From contig NZ_KK366024.1 in assembly GCF_000686845.1 (NCBI RefSeq), positions 151,261 to 215,260 on the forward strand: DNA of 64,000 bases. Direction: 5' to 3'. The position numbers and the translations under genes are program-made. The notes beneath the pieces were generated by a model, which did not search any database, was not told the DNA's origin, and saw only the letters and a program-made list of their open reading frames with translations. Below, piece after piece: positions 42,288-51,529 of the stretch (positions are counted from its first letter, which is position 1; every line of letters begins with the position of its first letter). Origin of the DNA: Paenibacillus sp. UNC451MF (GTDB lineage: Bacteria; Bacillota; Bacilli; Paenibacillales; NBRC-103111).

Positions 42288-43652
42288 ATGCTTAAAGCGG
42301 AAGCTTGGGTAACAACGCACGATTTAACCAAAAGGCTAGAGAATGATCAAGTGCTTCATTGGAAACATGCTGAAGATGCGCGGGACGATAGGTATCAAAT
42401 AAGTGTAAACGCAGCGAAAGTGTATCAAGAAATGGACGGCTTCGGTGCCTCTTTTACTGATGCATCCGCTTGGCTTATACATGAACGATTGAACGAGTCG
42501 ACACGATCCGAGGTAATGAAGAAGCTGTTCGACCGCAACGAGGGTATTGGCATGACTTTTATACGCCAGCCAATGGGGGCTTGTGATTTTAACGATGAGA
42601 TCTACAGCTATAATGATCTGCCTGACAATGAGACAGATTTCGCACTGGAACAATTTTCGATAGAGCATGATCAACGGCATATTATTCCCCTGCTTCAAGA
42701 GGCATTGCATATATCGAGCGATATCAAAATTATGGCCTCTCCATGGAGTCCACCTGGTTGGATGAAAACCTCTGGTCAAATGATCGGCGGTCGATTGAAG
42801 CCTGAATGCTATGGTGTTTATGCTGAGTATTTTGTCCGTTTTATTCATGCCTACGAACGCGAAGGTATCACGATATATGCAGTTACACCACAGAATGAAC
42901 CTGGATACGAGCCAGCGCAATACCCTGGAATGCTCATGACGGCAGAAGAGCAAATCGAATTTATCAAGCATTTGGGTCCAGCATTTAGACACAATCATAT
43001 TTTCGCGCTTATCATGTGCTATGACCACAATTGGGATGTTATTGATTATTCTCAAAAGGTGCTTGGAAACACAGAGATCAATAAATATATTGCAGGTTCG
43101 GCATGGCACTGTTATGGCGGTAAGCATGAGACTATGTCAGTCATACAACAGCAATTTCCGGATAAAGGTATTTGGTTCACGGAAGCTTCAGGAGGCGAAT
43201 GGATACCTCCTACGCGGGCAGCGTTCTCGGATCAGATGAAGCACGTCATTCGGTGCTCCAGAAACGGCTCCAAATCCATAGTATGGTGGAATATTGCATT
43301 GGACGAGAAGAATGGTCCTACTGTATTAAGGAAAAGCACTTGTAGAGGCTTACTCCGTATAAACCGTGAGACTGGAGAAGTTGAATACAACCTGGATTAT
43401 TATACGCTTGGTCACATCAGCAAGTTTGTTGAACCGGGTGCGGTACGCATCGATTCGAATACGTACGAGGATCAATTGGAAACGGCAGCCTTCCGTAATC
43501 CGGATGGAACCATTATACTGATTGCCTCGAATCGTACATCAGATTACAAATCGCTCGAGATCCAAATCGATACTGAACGCTTCGTTTACGAAATCCCTGG
43601 GGATAGCGCGGCCACGCTGCGGTTCAAGGCATTTGGTCATACAGAAATGTAG
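42288..43652 (+). CDS. GH30 family glycoside hydrolase
   Basis: A 454-residue retaining glycosidase of family 30 (glucosylceramidase-like). It has EMDGFGASFTDASAWL at the start of the barrel, MASPWSPPGWMKT, the acid/base Glu204 in TPQNEPGYEP and the nucleophile Glu299 in WFTEASGGEW. A C-terminal beta domain follows. There is no signal peptide, so it probably hydrolyses imported oligosaccharides (beta-glucosides or beta-xylo-oligomers) in the cytosol. Three cre/LacI-type boxes upstream imply carbon-source control. The lipoprotein encoded next may supply the sugar. Confidence 0.93.
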   Translation: MLKAEAWVTTHDLTKRLENDQVLHWKHAEDARDDRYQISVNAAKVYQEMDGFGASFTDASAWLIHERLNESTRSEVMKKLFDRNEGIGMTFIRQPMGACDFNDEIYSYNDLPDNETDFALEQFSIEHDQRHIIPLLQEALHISSDIKIMASPWSPPGWMKTSGQMIGGRLKPECYGVYAEYFVRFIHAYEREGITIYAVTPQNEPGYEPAQYPGMLMTAEEQIEFIKHLGPAFRHNHIFALIMCYDHNWDVIDYSQKVLGNTEINKYIAGSAWHCYGGKHETMSVIQQQFPDKGIWFTEASGGEWIPPTRAAFSDQMKHVIRCSRNGSKSIVWWNIALDEKNGPTVLRKSTCRGLLRINRETGEVEYNLDYYTLGHISKFVEPGAVRIDSNTYEDQLETAAFRNPDGTIILIASNRTSDYKSLEIQIDTERFVYEIPGDSAATLRFKAFGHTEM

Positions 43653-43813
43653 CATATCCTGAGAGAGCATTGATCGACGGGGCGACAGATTATACCAGGA
43701 TTCAATGTGAAAAAAGCTTGTGGACCAAGGAAATTTCGTCAAAAGAGCTCGTCGCATAATCCGTGGCTCATAGCATGTCAAAGTCTTTATCATTTTCTAT
43801 TGGGGGTAAATAC

Positions 43814-45130
43814 ATGTTTAGAAAATCGATTGTGACAACACTTACAGCTGTTCTATTATTAATTAGCGGATGCGGCGGCGCCAAAGTTCAAGAGGAAGCA
43901 CAAGGTGCCAACGAAAGCACAAACCATGAACCCATTATGCTGCAGGCCTACGCCTATGCAGGGGCATTGACTCAGGATGATTTTGAAAAATATGTTGCAG
44001 CTCCTCTCAAAGCGAAATTTCCTTACATAACGTTAGAATATGTCCCGAACGGTAAAGGGACAAGTCCAAAGGAGCTTGTTACCGCAGGGGCGATGCCCGA
44101 TATCATCATGACCGGTTTAAGGCAGCTGATTAATTTTCAAGAGCTGGATGTGCCGGTCGATTTGCGTGAGCTAGCCAAAAAACATAAGCTGGATATTTCT
44201 CAGTACCGTCAAGATGCCATCAGCGCCATTACAAGCTATGGAACAAAAGGTGAACTATATGCTGTACCATTTTATGTAAATTTTTATGCAATGCTGTACA
44301 ATAAAGATTTATTTGACCGGTTCTCCGTTCCTTATCCGTCCGATCAAATGACTTGGGACGAGGCTAAGGTGCTGGCGGCAAAGCTTAGCAGGGTACAGGA
44401 TGGCGTGACATACAATGGCATGCAGCCCGCGGATACGATAGATACGTTCGGGCTCGGATTGTCAGTCCCTTTTATTGATGAGCAGACAGGAAAAGCTAAA
44501 GTGGTGACGGACGAATGGAAGAAAGTATTTGAAGTAGCCAAAGAATTTAATACGATTCCAGGTAATGAGCCAAAAGATGCCAAAAATATGTATAAAGCCG
44601 TGGATCAATTTTTCAAAGATAAAAACATTGCAATGATGCCTTACTTTGGCACGAGATTACAGGTGGCCGCCAAATCGGATGCTGAACTGGGCTTCAATTG
44701 GGACGTAGTTGCGTTCCCGAGCTTTAAAGAAACGCCTGGGAAAACAGCAGAGGTGGATGCCCAAGTGTTCGCATTATCGAAAACAAGTAAATATCAGGAT
44801 GAGGCATTTAAGGTAATCCAATATTTAACCGCTTCCGAAGAAATACAAAGCAATTTTGTAAAGCTCGGAAGGGCGCTGCCTTCTTTGAAGGATGAAAAAC
44901 TTCTCAAACAATTCGGGGAAGAGTACCCGGTGCTGAAATCAAAAAATGTGCAAAGTATTTTCAAAAGCACGACAAAAACGCCGCATAAAACCAATAAATA
45001 TGATGATCTTGTTCGCGGTAAAATAAAAAATGCCTTTGCCGAGCATTTGAACGGTCTAGATATAAATTCAGCTTTGCGAAAGGCGGAAGAAGAGGCTAAT
45101 AAGGAAATCGAAGCGTTAGAGAAAAAATAA
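43814..45130 (+). CDS. Extracellular solute-binding lipoprotein (sugar ABC type)
   Basis: A 438-residue exported protein with a basic N-terminus, a hydrophobic segment and the lipobox ISGC (lipidated Cys around residue 21). The mature part is a cluster B/family 1 sugar-binding fold, with segments such as ELYAVPFYVNFYAMLYNKDLF, KNIAMMPYFG and EIQSNFVKLGRALPSL. GGGGGT precedes ATG 43814. No permease or ATPase genes are adjacent, so it must use partners elsewhere or act as an orphan. Association with the GH30 enzyme suggests an oligosaccharide ligand. Confidence 0.9.
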   Translation: MFRKSIVTTLTAVLLLISGCGGAKVQEEAQGANESTNHEPIMLQAYAYAGALTQDDFEKYVAAPLKAKFPYITLEYVPNGKGTSPKELVTAGAMPDIIMTGLRQLINFQELDVPVDLRELAKKHKLDISQYRQDAISAITSYGTKGELYAVPFYVNFYAMLYNKDLFDRFSVPYPSDQMTWDEAKVLAAKLSRVQDGVTYNGMQPADTIDTFGLGLSVPFIDEQTGKAKVVTDEWKKVFEVAKEFNTIPGNEPKDAKNMYKAVDQFFKDKNIAMMPYFGTRLQVAAKSDAELGFNWDVVAFPSFKETPGKTAEVDAQVFALSKTSKYQDEAFKVIQYLTASEEIQSNFVKLGRALPSLKDEKLLKQFGEEYPVLKSKNVQSIFKSTTKTPHKTNKYDDLVRGKIKNAFAEHLNGLDINSALRKAEEEANKEIEALEKK

Positions 45131-45141
45131 ATAACTGTTTA

Positions 45142-45180
45142 ACAACCTCCTTGCCTCATTAGACAGGGAGGTTTGTTATT
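45142..45180 (+). terminator. Intrinsic terminator
   Basis: AACAACCTCC pairs with GGGAGGTTTGTT (one mismatch region), closing the GH30/lipoprotein unit. Confidence 0.6.
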
Positions 45181-45349
45181 GAGAGAAGAAATTTGCAAAC
45201 CTTGTATAATGGAAGAAAACTGAACGTACTTCAAATGCCATCTTTCAAAAGAAAGACGGCGAGAGGGGGGCGTTTTTTGCATGAATAGCTAAATTTTATG
45301 GAACGAAATAAGAGAAAGTTCGTATTAATTGCCAAAGGAGGTAATGGCC

Positions 45350-45526
45350 ATGTTGCGTAAACTATTAAGCAAGCTTCTTAATAAACACAGTGGTTCACAG
45401 TACCGCCCGCGTCATAGCAGTGATGATTACAATAATTATCAGAAGAGACGTTCACATGACAACCATAACCAGTACGGTCACACCCACTATAAGAAAAAAC
45501 GATCTTCTAGCTCCTACAGCAGCTAA
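45350..45526 (+). CDS. Small basic low-complexity protein
   Basis: A 58-residue protein starting MLRKLLSKLLNKHSGSQY, an amphipathic N-terminal helix, followed by a Ser/Tyr/His/Asn/Lys/Arg-rich disordered tail. AAAGGAGG lies 8 nt before ATG 45350. The composition recalls small spore-coat or spore-associated proteins, but no family is recognised. It converges on the kinase gene 5 bp away. Confidence 0.55.
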   Translation: MLRKLLSKLLNKHSGSQYRPRHSSDDYNNYQKRRSHDNHNQYGHTHYKKKRSSSSYSS

Positions 45527-45531
45527 TAAAG

Positions 45532-46410
45532 TTACTCAAGGTGTGGAGTAATTTGGTCGATCAGTTCAATAATATCCGGAATATGTTCTATGGGCTGTTC
45601 TGCCATCAGCAATTGGCGGAGCAGCTTTTTGGTGTGTGGATGAATGAATAATTCCTGTTCCCAGCCAAGTTCCTGACTATCCTGCTTTTCATCCTTTGAG
45701 CTATAAGTACTGTATAACAAAAAAAGAAGCAGGTGTCCGATAGCATAAAAGTCACTCGTTACATGAACCCGTCTGCGCAGCTTTTTCTCCATTGGATCAT
45801 CCTCTTCCACATCATACGGATCAGACGAATCGTAGACTTCTTCATTCAGTTTCCTTGCCAAACCCAAATCAATAAGACGTATGTGCTCTTGGTCAACGAT
45901 CACATTAGCCGTTCGGATATCCCGGTGAATGATTCCTTGGGAATGCAGATGTTCAATCACATGGAGCAGTTTCCTAATGATAAGCAGTGACTGTTTTTCT
46001 GTATAGGCGCGGTTCTCATGAAACAACAGTTCATCCAAGCTTATTCCTTCAAAATACTCCATTGTAAAGCAGAGATGTCTTCCAATACGAAATCGCTCAT
46101 ACAGTGCGGGTATGCCTGGATGATCCAGTTGTTCCAGTGCAGTGGTCTCTTGATCAAATATTCGTTGGGCACGTGGATGCCCGCCACGCAGCGGACTCAT
46201 CCTCTTCAAAACACAAAGACGGTTTGCGGCAATATCCAAGCATAAATAAGCGACGCCATAGCTGCCCATGCCGAGCTTGGATTGTATTTGGTAGCGTGAT
46301 GCGATAACAGTGCCCTGTCGAAACGATAGGTCATCCCATAAGCGCAGACCGGAATAAATTAGTTTACTCCATCTTTGTTTAAGATGTTTACCGAAGTTCA
46401 TCGTGTTCAT
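45532..46410 (-). CDS. Eukaryotic-like Ser/Thr protein kinase
   Basis: A 292-residue single-domain kinase. It has the glycine loop LGMGSYGVAYLCLD, the ATP lysine in CVLKRM, the catalytic loop HRDIRTANV (Arg replaces the usual Lys after HRDI, as in several bacillar kinases), and LIDLGLA in place of DFG. No transmembrane or PASTA domains, so it is cytosolic. It resembles B. subtilis YabT/YrzF-class kinases used around sporulation, but a partner cannot be named. GAGGTGGG precedes ATG. Confidence 0.88.
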   Translation of the reverse strand: MNTMNFGKHLKQRWSKLIYSGLRLWDDLSFRQGTVIASRYQIQSKLGMGSYGVAYLCLDIAANRLCVLKRMSPLRGGHPRAQRIFDQETTALEQLDHPGIPALYERFRIGRHLCFTMEYFEGISLDELLFHENRAYTEKQSLLIIRKLLHVIEHLHSQGIIHRDIRTANVIVDQEHIRLIDLGLARKLNEEVYDSSDPYDVEEDDPMEKKLRRRVHVTSDFYAIGHLLLFLLYSTYSSKDEKQDSQELGWEQELFIHPHTKKLLRQLLMAEQPIEHIPDIIELIDQITPHLE

Positions 46411-46548
46411 ACCATTCCCACCTCATTCCAAACCCAGAGCTACTCCTATTGTAAAGCTACAAAAGGAATAAGCCAAGAAATCATTAAACTGCATGAAAGT
46501 TACGATTTGTGCTGCTTTGGTTAGAATGAGTGTATGAGGTGATCGAAG

Positions 46549-47457
46549 TTGCAAGTATTTACAACGGTTCAACCCATGATAGTCAGTATAAGGAATGAGC
46601 CGTTTGACGACGAACGGTTTCTATTTGAGCCCAAATGGGACGGTTGGCGTATTCTTATTCATAAACAAGGAGAACGTATCGAGGCCTATACGAGGCAGGG
46701 AAATAAGATAACGAATAAGTTTCCTGAGCTCGAGCAAGTTGTTTCCTGCATTAAAGCTCATACAGCAATTTTGGATTGTGAAGGCATCGTCATGCGAGAT
46801 GGAAGACCTGTGTTTGACGATTTTAGCTACCGAGGCCGATTGAGCAGTTCGATGAGAATAAGCCAAGCAAGAGTCACACATCCTGTAACCTTCGTTGTGT
46901 TCGATGTATTACTAACGGACCGAGAGCATATCCGAGAACCATTAATGGAACGCAAGAAGCTTCTGGAACAGCTGATCATACCTTCGCAAATGATTATGTC
47001 TACTATGTATGTACCTGAGCGAGGTAATGCACTATTTCAGCTGACTCGTGACAGAAATATGGAAGGTATCGTCGCCAAGCATAAGGACTCGATCTATATA
47101 CCGAATACGCAGAGCCGTGATTGGTTCAAGATCAAGCATTTCAAGATTATCGATACCGTTATTCTTGGTTTTAGGACAAATCCGTTCGCGCTTGTTATTG
47201 GTTTGCAATTTCGAACAGTGAAAAACAAGCCGGTAGGCGTAGTGGAATTTGGATTTAGCCCGGAAGATAAAGCGTTGTTTAAGGTGTTGGCCAAAGACCT
47301 GTATACCGAAAGTGATAAGCGAACTCAATGGATCCAACCAAAGCTGTGCTGTCGAATTCAATATTTGGAACGAACGGATACGCACCAGCTGCGTACGACG
47401 CTATTTAAGCAATGGCTATTCGATAAAAAACCGGAGGATTGCATATGGCAATCCTGA
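46549..47457 (+). CDS. ATP-dependent DNA ligase (LigD ligase-domain type)
   Basis: A 302-residue ATP-dependent ligase. It has motif I EPKWDGWR with adenylated Lys29, motif III-like VTFVVFDVLL, motif IV NMEGIVAKH and motif V WFKIKHFK, followed by an OB domain (about 200-300). Only the ligase unit is present, without the polymerase and phosphoesterase domains of full LigD. Such enzymes seal nicks, possibly with Ku in end joining or in spores; no ku gene lies nearby. TTG 46549 is spaced 7 nt from GAGGTG. Confidence 0.9.
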   Translation: MQVFTTVQPMIVSIRNEPFDDERFLFEPKWDGWRILIHKQGERIEAYTRQGNKITNKFPELEQVVSCIKAHTAILDCEGIVMRDGRPVFDDFSYRGRLSSSMRISQARVTHPVTFVVFDVLLTDREHIREPLMERKKLLEQLIIPSQMIMSTMYVPERGNALFQLTRDRNMEGIVAKHKDSIYIPNTQSRDWFKIKHFKIIDTVILGFRTNPFALVIGLQFRTVKNKPVGVVEFGFSPEDKALFKVLAKDLYTESDKRTQWIQPKLCCRIQYLERTDTHQLRTTLFKQWLFDKKPEDCIWQS

Positions 47458-47511
47458 GCCATTGAGAAACCTTCCGTGACTATGTTACTATGAATAAGAA
47501 TTGAATATGGA

Positions 47512-47599
47512 TTCACTAGGGGTGCAAAAAGTTGCTGAGAAAGGCGGGAAGCCTTAACCCTTATACCTGATCTAGGTAATGCTAGCGAAGGGAAGTGGC
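47512..47599 (+). promoter_or_regulatory. TPP riboswitch (THI element)
   Basis: Conserved blocks in order: CACTAGGGGTGC, GTTGCTGAGA, AACCCTTATACCTGATCTAGGTAATGCTAGCGAAGGGAAGTGG split across 47556-47598. P1 pairs CACT with AGTG. It precedes the thiamine-pyrimidine salvage genes, so thiamine pyrophosphate should shut off the operon. Confidence 0.96.
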
Positions 47600-47634
47600 C
47601 GTACTGCAGCGCATTTATTATGCTCGCACGTTAA

Positions 47635-47662
47635 CCCACTTTGTCCAACAGAGTGGTTTTTT
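47635..47662 (+). terminator. Expression-platform terminator of the TPP riboswitch
   Basis: CCACTTTG pairs with CAGAGTGG (one G-T), loop TCCAA, followed by seven T residues. It lies 28 nt before the ylmB start. Confidence 0.85.
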
Positions 47663-47690
47663 TGCGTAAATGACGAGTAGGAGGGATCGG

Positions 47691-48965
47691 ATGAGTCAGC
47701 CGTTAGAAACATTGATTAGACAGGTAGAGGAAAGACAAGACGAATTAATTCAATTGGCAGAGCGATTGATACGTTTCAAAACCCCGGCACCACCTGCTAG
47801 AAATACGGCGGAAGCCCAGCAGTACATAGCTTCCTTCCTTGAGAGCCGCGGCTTTGCAATAGATCAGTGGGACGTATACCCGGGTGATCCTAACGTAGTT
47901 GGAGTCAGGAAAGGACAAGCCTCCGGAGAATACAAAAGTCTGATTATTAACGGTCATATAGATGTGGCAGAAGTAAATGCTGGAGAAGCCTGGGAGAATG
48001 ATCCGTTTGAGCCATTCGTTAAAGACGGAGTTCTCGTAGGGCGGGGAGCTTCAGATATGAAAGGCGGATTAGCGGGGGCGCTCTTTGCCATTCAGCTGCT
48101 TGACGAAGCAGGCATTCTTCTGCCGGGTGATTTGCTGTTTCAATCGGTCATAGGAGAAGAGGTAGGGGAAGCAGGCACCCTGCAATGCTGTAATAGAGGC
48201 TATAGCGCTGACTTTGCTGTAGTTGTTGATACAAGCGATTTGCATATTCAAGGACAAGGCGGAGTAATAACCGGTTGGATTACCGTCAAGAGCAAGCAAA
48301 CGTTCCATGATGCTACCAGAAAGAACATGATCCATGCGGGTGGTGGGCTCCTCGGAGCCAGTGCGATTGAGAAAATGATGAAGCTCATTCAAGGGCTTCA
48401 GGAGCTGGAAAGGCATTGGGCAGTAACGAAAAGCTACCCAGGCTATGCCCCAGGGACCAATACAATCAACCCTGCCGTCATCGAAGGAGGTCGACATGCG
48501 GCCTTTATTGCCGATGAGTGCCGATTGTGGATTACAGTACACTTTTATCCGGATGAAACCTATGAAGGAGTAGCCCAGGAAATCGAGGAGCATCTCAATC
48601 GGGTAGCTCAGGCGGATCCCTGGCTGAGGGAAAATCCCCCTCAGTTTGAATGGGGAGGCTCCTCCATGATTGAGGATCGAGGAGAAATATTTCCTTCACT
48701 TGAGGTTGATCCGACTCATGAGGCCGTTCGGTTATTAAGCTCTGCGCACGAGAGTATTGTCCGACAGCATGCTATCGTAGATGTGTCACCTACGGTAACA
48801 GACGGAGGTTGGTTCGGGGATGCAGGTATACCGGCTGCTATCTATGGTCCTGGGGATTTAAGAAATGCTCATGCGGTGAATGAGCAGGTATCTATTGAGC
48901 AATTGGTTCATTTTACGAAAGTTATGCTCACATTTATATATGAGTGGACTCACACACATAAATAA
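47691..48965 (+). CDS. ylmB: Formylaminopyrimidine deformylase (M20 family)
   Basis: A 424-residue M20 metallohydrolase, close in pattern to ArgE/DapE. The first metal histidine lies in NGHIDVAEV, the metal and catalytic block in GRGASDMKGGLAG, the catalytic Glu in GEEVGEAG, and a late histidine in NAHAVNEQ. YlmB removes the formyl group from N-formyl-4-amino-5-aminomethyl-2-methylpyrimidine, a degradation product of thiamine. The TPP riboswitch upstream and tenA 19 bp downstream make this assignment much stronger than acetylornithine deacetylase. ATG 47691 follows GGAGGG. Confidence 0.88.
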   Translation: MSQPLETLIRQVEERQDELIQLAERLIRFKTPAPPARNTAEAQQYIASFLESRGFAIDQWDVYPGDPNVVGVRKGQASGEYKSLIINGHIDVAEVNAGEAWENDPFEPFVKDGVLVGRGASDMKGGLAGALFAIQLLDEAGILLPGDLLFQSVIGEEVGEAGTLQCCNRGYSADFAVVVDTSDLHIQGQGGVITGWITVKSKQTFHDATRKNMIHAGGGLLGASAIEKMMKLIQGLQELERHWAVTKSYPGYAPGTNTINPAVIEGGRHAAFIADECRLWITVHFYPDETYEGVAQEIEEHLNRVAQADPWLRENPPQFEWGGSSMIEDRGEIFPSLEVDPTHEAVRLLSSAHESIVRQHAIVDVSPTVTDGGWFGDAGIPAAIYGPGDLRNAHAVNEQVSIEQLVHFTKVMLTFIYEWTHTHK

Positions 48966-48984
48966 GATAAGTGGAGGATTATCG

Positions 48985-49656
48985 ATGAAATTTTCGGAGT
49001 ATTTATTAGAAAAGCTGCAGCCCATTTGGAGAAGCAATCATACTCATCCATTTGTTAAAGAAATGGGCAATGGGACATTGGAGCTGGACAAATTCCGGTT
49101 CTATATGGTCCAAGATTACATTTACTTAATTGATTATGCGAAGCTGTTCGCATTAGGTGCTGTGAAAGCGACAGATTTGCAAACGATGGGTACATTTGCG
49201 ACACTTTTGAATTCAACGATGCAAGAAGAAATGTCTTTACACCGGGCCTACGCTGCCCGATTTGGCATATCCGAGGAGGAGCTGGAGCAAGCGGAACCGT
49301 CCCCGATTACGCTAGCTTACACACATTACATGCTGCATGCCGCACAAAACGGATCTTTGGCTGAGCTCGTGGCTGCACTGCTTCCTTGCATGTGGAGCTA
49401 TTGGGACATTGGTAAGGAGTTAGCCCAAATTCCGGGAGCTACAGATCATGAGTATTATGGAGAATGGATTCGTATGTATAGCTCGGAGGAGTTCGGCGCA
49501 CTTGCCAAGTGGTGCATTGATTTATTCGATCAACTGGCTGAAGGTAAACCGGATAGGGAATTGGCACGGCTGGAGGAGATCTTTGCTACCACCACGCGTT
49601 TTGAATATTTATTTTGGGATACAGCTTACCGACAAGAGCTGTGGCCTAATGGATGA
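48985..49656 (+). CDS. tenA: Aminopyrimidine aminohydrolase / thiaminase II
   Basis: A 223-residue all-helical TenA protein. The nucleophile Cys135 is in LLPCMWSYW and the acid Glu207 in TTRFEYLFWD. TenA converts aminomethyl-pyrimidine to the hydroxymethyl form (HMP), the step after YlmB, returning the pyrimidine to thiamine synthesis. ATG 48985 follows GTGGAGG; the frame open to 48880 overlaps ylmB and has no start signal. The gene is second in the TPP-controlled operon and is followed by a strong terminator. Confidence 0.95.
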   Translation: MKFSEYLLEKLQPIWRSNHTHPFVKEMGNGTLELDKFRFYMVQDYIYLIDYAKLFALGAVKATDLQTMGTFATLLNSTMQEEMSLHRAYAARFGISEEELEQAEPSPITLAYTHYMLHAAQNGSLAELVAALLPCMWSYWDIGKELAQIPGATDHEYYGEWIRMYSSEEFGALAKWCIDLFDQLAEGKPDRELARLEEIFATTTRFEYLFWDTAYRQELWPNG

Positions 49657-49660
49657 GCAA

Positions 49661-49690
49661 AAGCCGGGTTCGGATGACCCGGCTTTTTTT
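49661..49690. terminator. Terminator after tenA
   Basis: AAGCCGGGT pairs perfectly with ACCCGGCTT, 7-nt loop, then TTTTTT. The convergent AraC gene ends at its edge. Confidence 0.9.
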
Positions 49691-50516
49691 AGTTCCATCG
49701 GGCATTGCGGTAAGCTCTCGGAGAGATGCCCATATTTTTTTTGAACGATTTGGAGAAGTGATACACATCGCTGAAGCCTGTCATTGCGGCAATATCGGCT
49801 AGTGTGTCGTCTGTGCTTGTAAGCAAGTCTTTGGCTTTATCAAGCCTTCTTTTATAAATATACTGCATCGGGGTAATTCCTAAATGCGTTTTTATAAAAT
49901 GATACAAATAATTCGTATTGAAATGCATGATTTCCGCCAGCTGCTCAATCTTGATATCCTTGTCCAAGTGGAGATCGATATATTCCGTTACCCGTTGAAG
50001 CTTCAAGACGGAGGCAGGTGCAACCGTTTCCATTTCGTTACGAACACTGCGATCAATAAAGCAGGATATGATCTCGTAAATAGCGGACTTCACTCTCAGT
50101 GACAAAGCGGGTGCTGTCCAGTGTAGGGTCTGGTCCATTCGTTGGAAGGCTTGCACTATCCCATCTGATTCAGAAGTGTCAACAACATATGGCAGCCCAT
50201 AATAATGAAACAAAGGAGAGAACATGACGTTAGAAGTAAAATGACACCAATATTTCGTATAGGTGTTGGAGCTAACCGTGGAGAAGGAGTGTTGAATCCC
50301 GGCTGGGATAAATACGAATTGCCCCGGTACGGGGAACACATCTTGATCCTGGATACGAATCCAGCCCTCGCCATCACATATGTAGTACATTTTGTTGTAT
50401 TCCGGTTTTAAATTCTCGTATCCCCAAGAAGGCTTGCAGTGGGTAAATCCACCGTTTAATAAATGGATTTGCAAATCCGAGATGTAATGATAGATTAAGT
50501 CTTTTCTGTTCTCCAT
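49689..50516 (-). CDS. AraC family transcriptional regulator
   Basis: A 275-residue regulator: a cupin-like N-terminal sensor (about 1-150, including VPGQFVFIPAGIQHSFS) and a C-terminal pair of helix-turn-helix motifs (about 178-272), IKIEQLAEIMHFNTNYLYHFIKTHLGITPMQYI followed by LADIAAMTGFSDVYHFSKSFKKNMGISP. The sensor suggests a sugar or similar ligand. ATG 50516 follows GAGAGGGTG; the GTG at 50528 lies inside that site. No target gene is adjacent. Confidence 0.92.
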   Translation of the reverse strand: MENRKDLIYHYISDLQIHLLNGGFTHCKPSWGYENLKPEYNKMYYICDGEGWIRIQDQDVFPVPGQFVFIPAGIQHSFSTVSSNTYTKYWCHFTSNVMFSPLFHYYGLPYVVDTSESDGIVQAFQRMDQTLHWTAPALSLRVKSAIYEIISCFIDRSVRNEMETVAPASVLKLQRVTEYIDLHLDKDIKIEQLAEIMHFNTNYLYHFIKTHLGITPMQYIYKRRLDKAKDLLTSTDDTLADIAAMTGFSDVYHFSKSFKKNMGISPRAYRNARWN

Positions 50517-50603
50517 TTCGGCAGTCACCCTCTCTAATACACAGCAGGAGCCCTTCTAGTTTAATACAATTTCATAGAAATTTGAACAGTTAAAAGCATG
50601 AAA

Positions 50604-50626
50604 AAAGAGGCTTAAGCAGCCTCTTT
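50604..50626 (-). terminator. Terminator after the MrpR-like remnant
   Basis: AAAGAGGCT pairs with AGCCTCTTT around TAAGC, with T residues on the minus strand. Confidence 0.75.
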
Positions 50627-50630
50627 CTCA

Positions 50631-51122
50631 TTATGCATATGCTCTTTCCTTATGTTCAAGTTTCACAGCTGTTAAGTGAGTAAGCTCCGGTGTAGAGAAG
50701 AATTCAGCCAGACGGCGCAGTCTCATGTAAATCGTACGTAGTACGACAGAATCCATATCCGTAATCATACTTTGATTGGCGATAAAATCCTGCATGCTTA
50801 CTTTAATAAGAAAATCACTGTCCCGTAAATTCACAGAAAGCTGCTTGTTGGGGTTGTAGCCGTTATTAAGAATGTATTTGGTTTGCTGCAGCGCATTTTG
50901 GAAAAGCTCGACACATCTTTTAGTGACAGGGACTTGTCTCTTCAATCCATATGAATCCTTAACGACCAGCAGTCGGTTAGCCGCATCCAAAGAGTCTTTC
51001 TTTAAGTACACGATTTCGTGGGTGCCTATGCCTTCCATTAGCAAACGAATAATGACCGCATCTTGTGGATTGATACATTGAGACTCGATAAAATTAATTT
51101 TTTCAAAAATAATAATAGCAAA
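50631..51122 (-). pseudogene. 5'-truncated MrpR-like (catalytically dead tyrosine-recombinase fold) gene
   Basis: The readable frame runs from 51122 after a TGA and gives about 163 residues with ESQCINPQDAVIIRLLMEGIG, VVKDSYGLKRQVPVTKRCVELFQNALQQ and a C-terminal SVVLRTIYMRLRRLAEFF. The order matches the C-terminal half of MrpR, the integrase-like master repressor of SPbeta-type phages, without recombinase catalytic residues. The N-terminal DNA-binding half and a start with ribosome site are missing; ATG 51044 has no ribosome site. A prophage remnant or domesticated fragment is most likely. Confidence 0.5.
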
Positions 51123-51529
51123 TCATCCCTTCAGTTCGTAAGTAAGTGTTCTGGAATATTTTACAATAAGTGAAACATTAATTATACGATGTAAAAAAGG
51201 AAGTTTTGTCGTATGTTGACTTTCTTCTAAAATACTTTATGACAAGAGTTCCGGTAATATTACTCAAATCTTACCCTTTTATCAGAGAATCCAAGCGATG
51301 TGCTGAAAGGACAGATTGTGGTGCCAGTGGAAGGGTGGGAACATGTTAGCAAATGTAGAAAAATTTAATACACATCATGCTTTTTCTGACAAATTCAAAA
51401 CTCCTGACTAGACAAGTCTCTGAAAAATCTCCTTATGATCTAAGAACTTTCCTTTCGATTAGGAGGAAGGAATTCCCTTATAGGCTTCGAATTAGTACAT
51501 TATCCGATTCAAAGGAGTGAATCATTTCT
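51123..51529. other. Intergenic region upstream of the serine hydrolase gene
   Basis: About 400 bp with no supportable gene. Only very short frames occur; one of 22 codons at about 51343 has a G-rich stretch before it but no clear spacing. AT-rich segments and a TTGACT at about 51215 may belong to the promoter of the downstream hydrolase. It may also hold the lost 5' part of the MrpR-like gene. Confidence 0.4.

Noticed and set aside
42336-43127. 263-codon minus-strand frame opposite the GH30 gene
   Set aside because: Antisense shadow of a well-conserved enzyme, no ribosome site.
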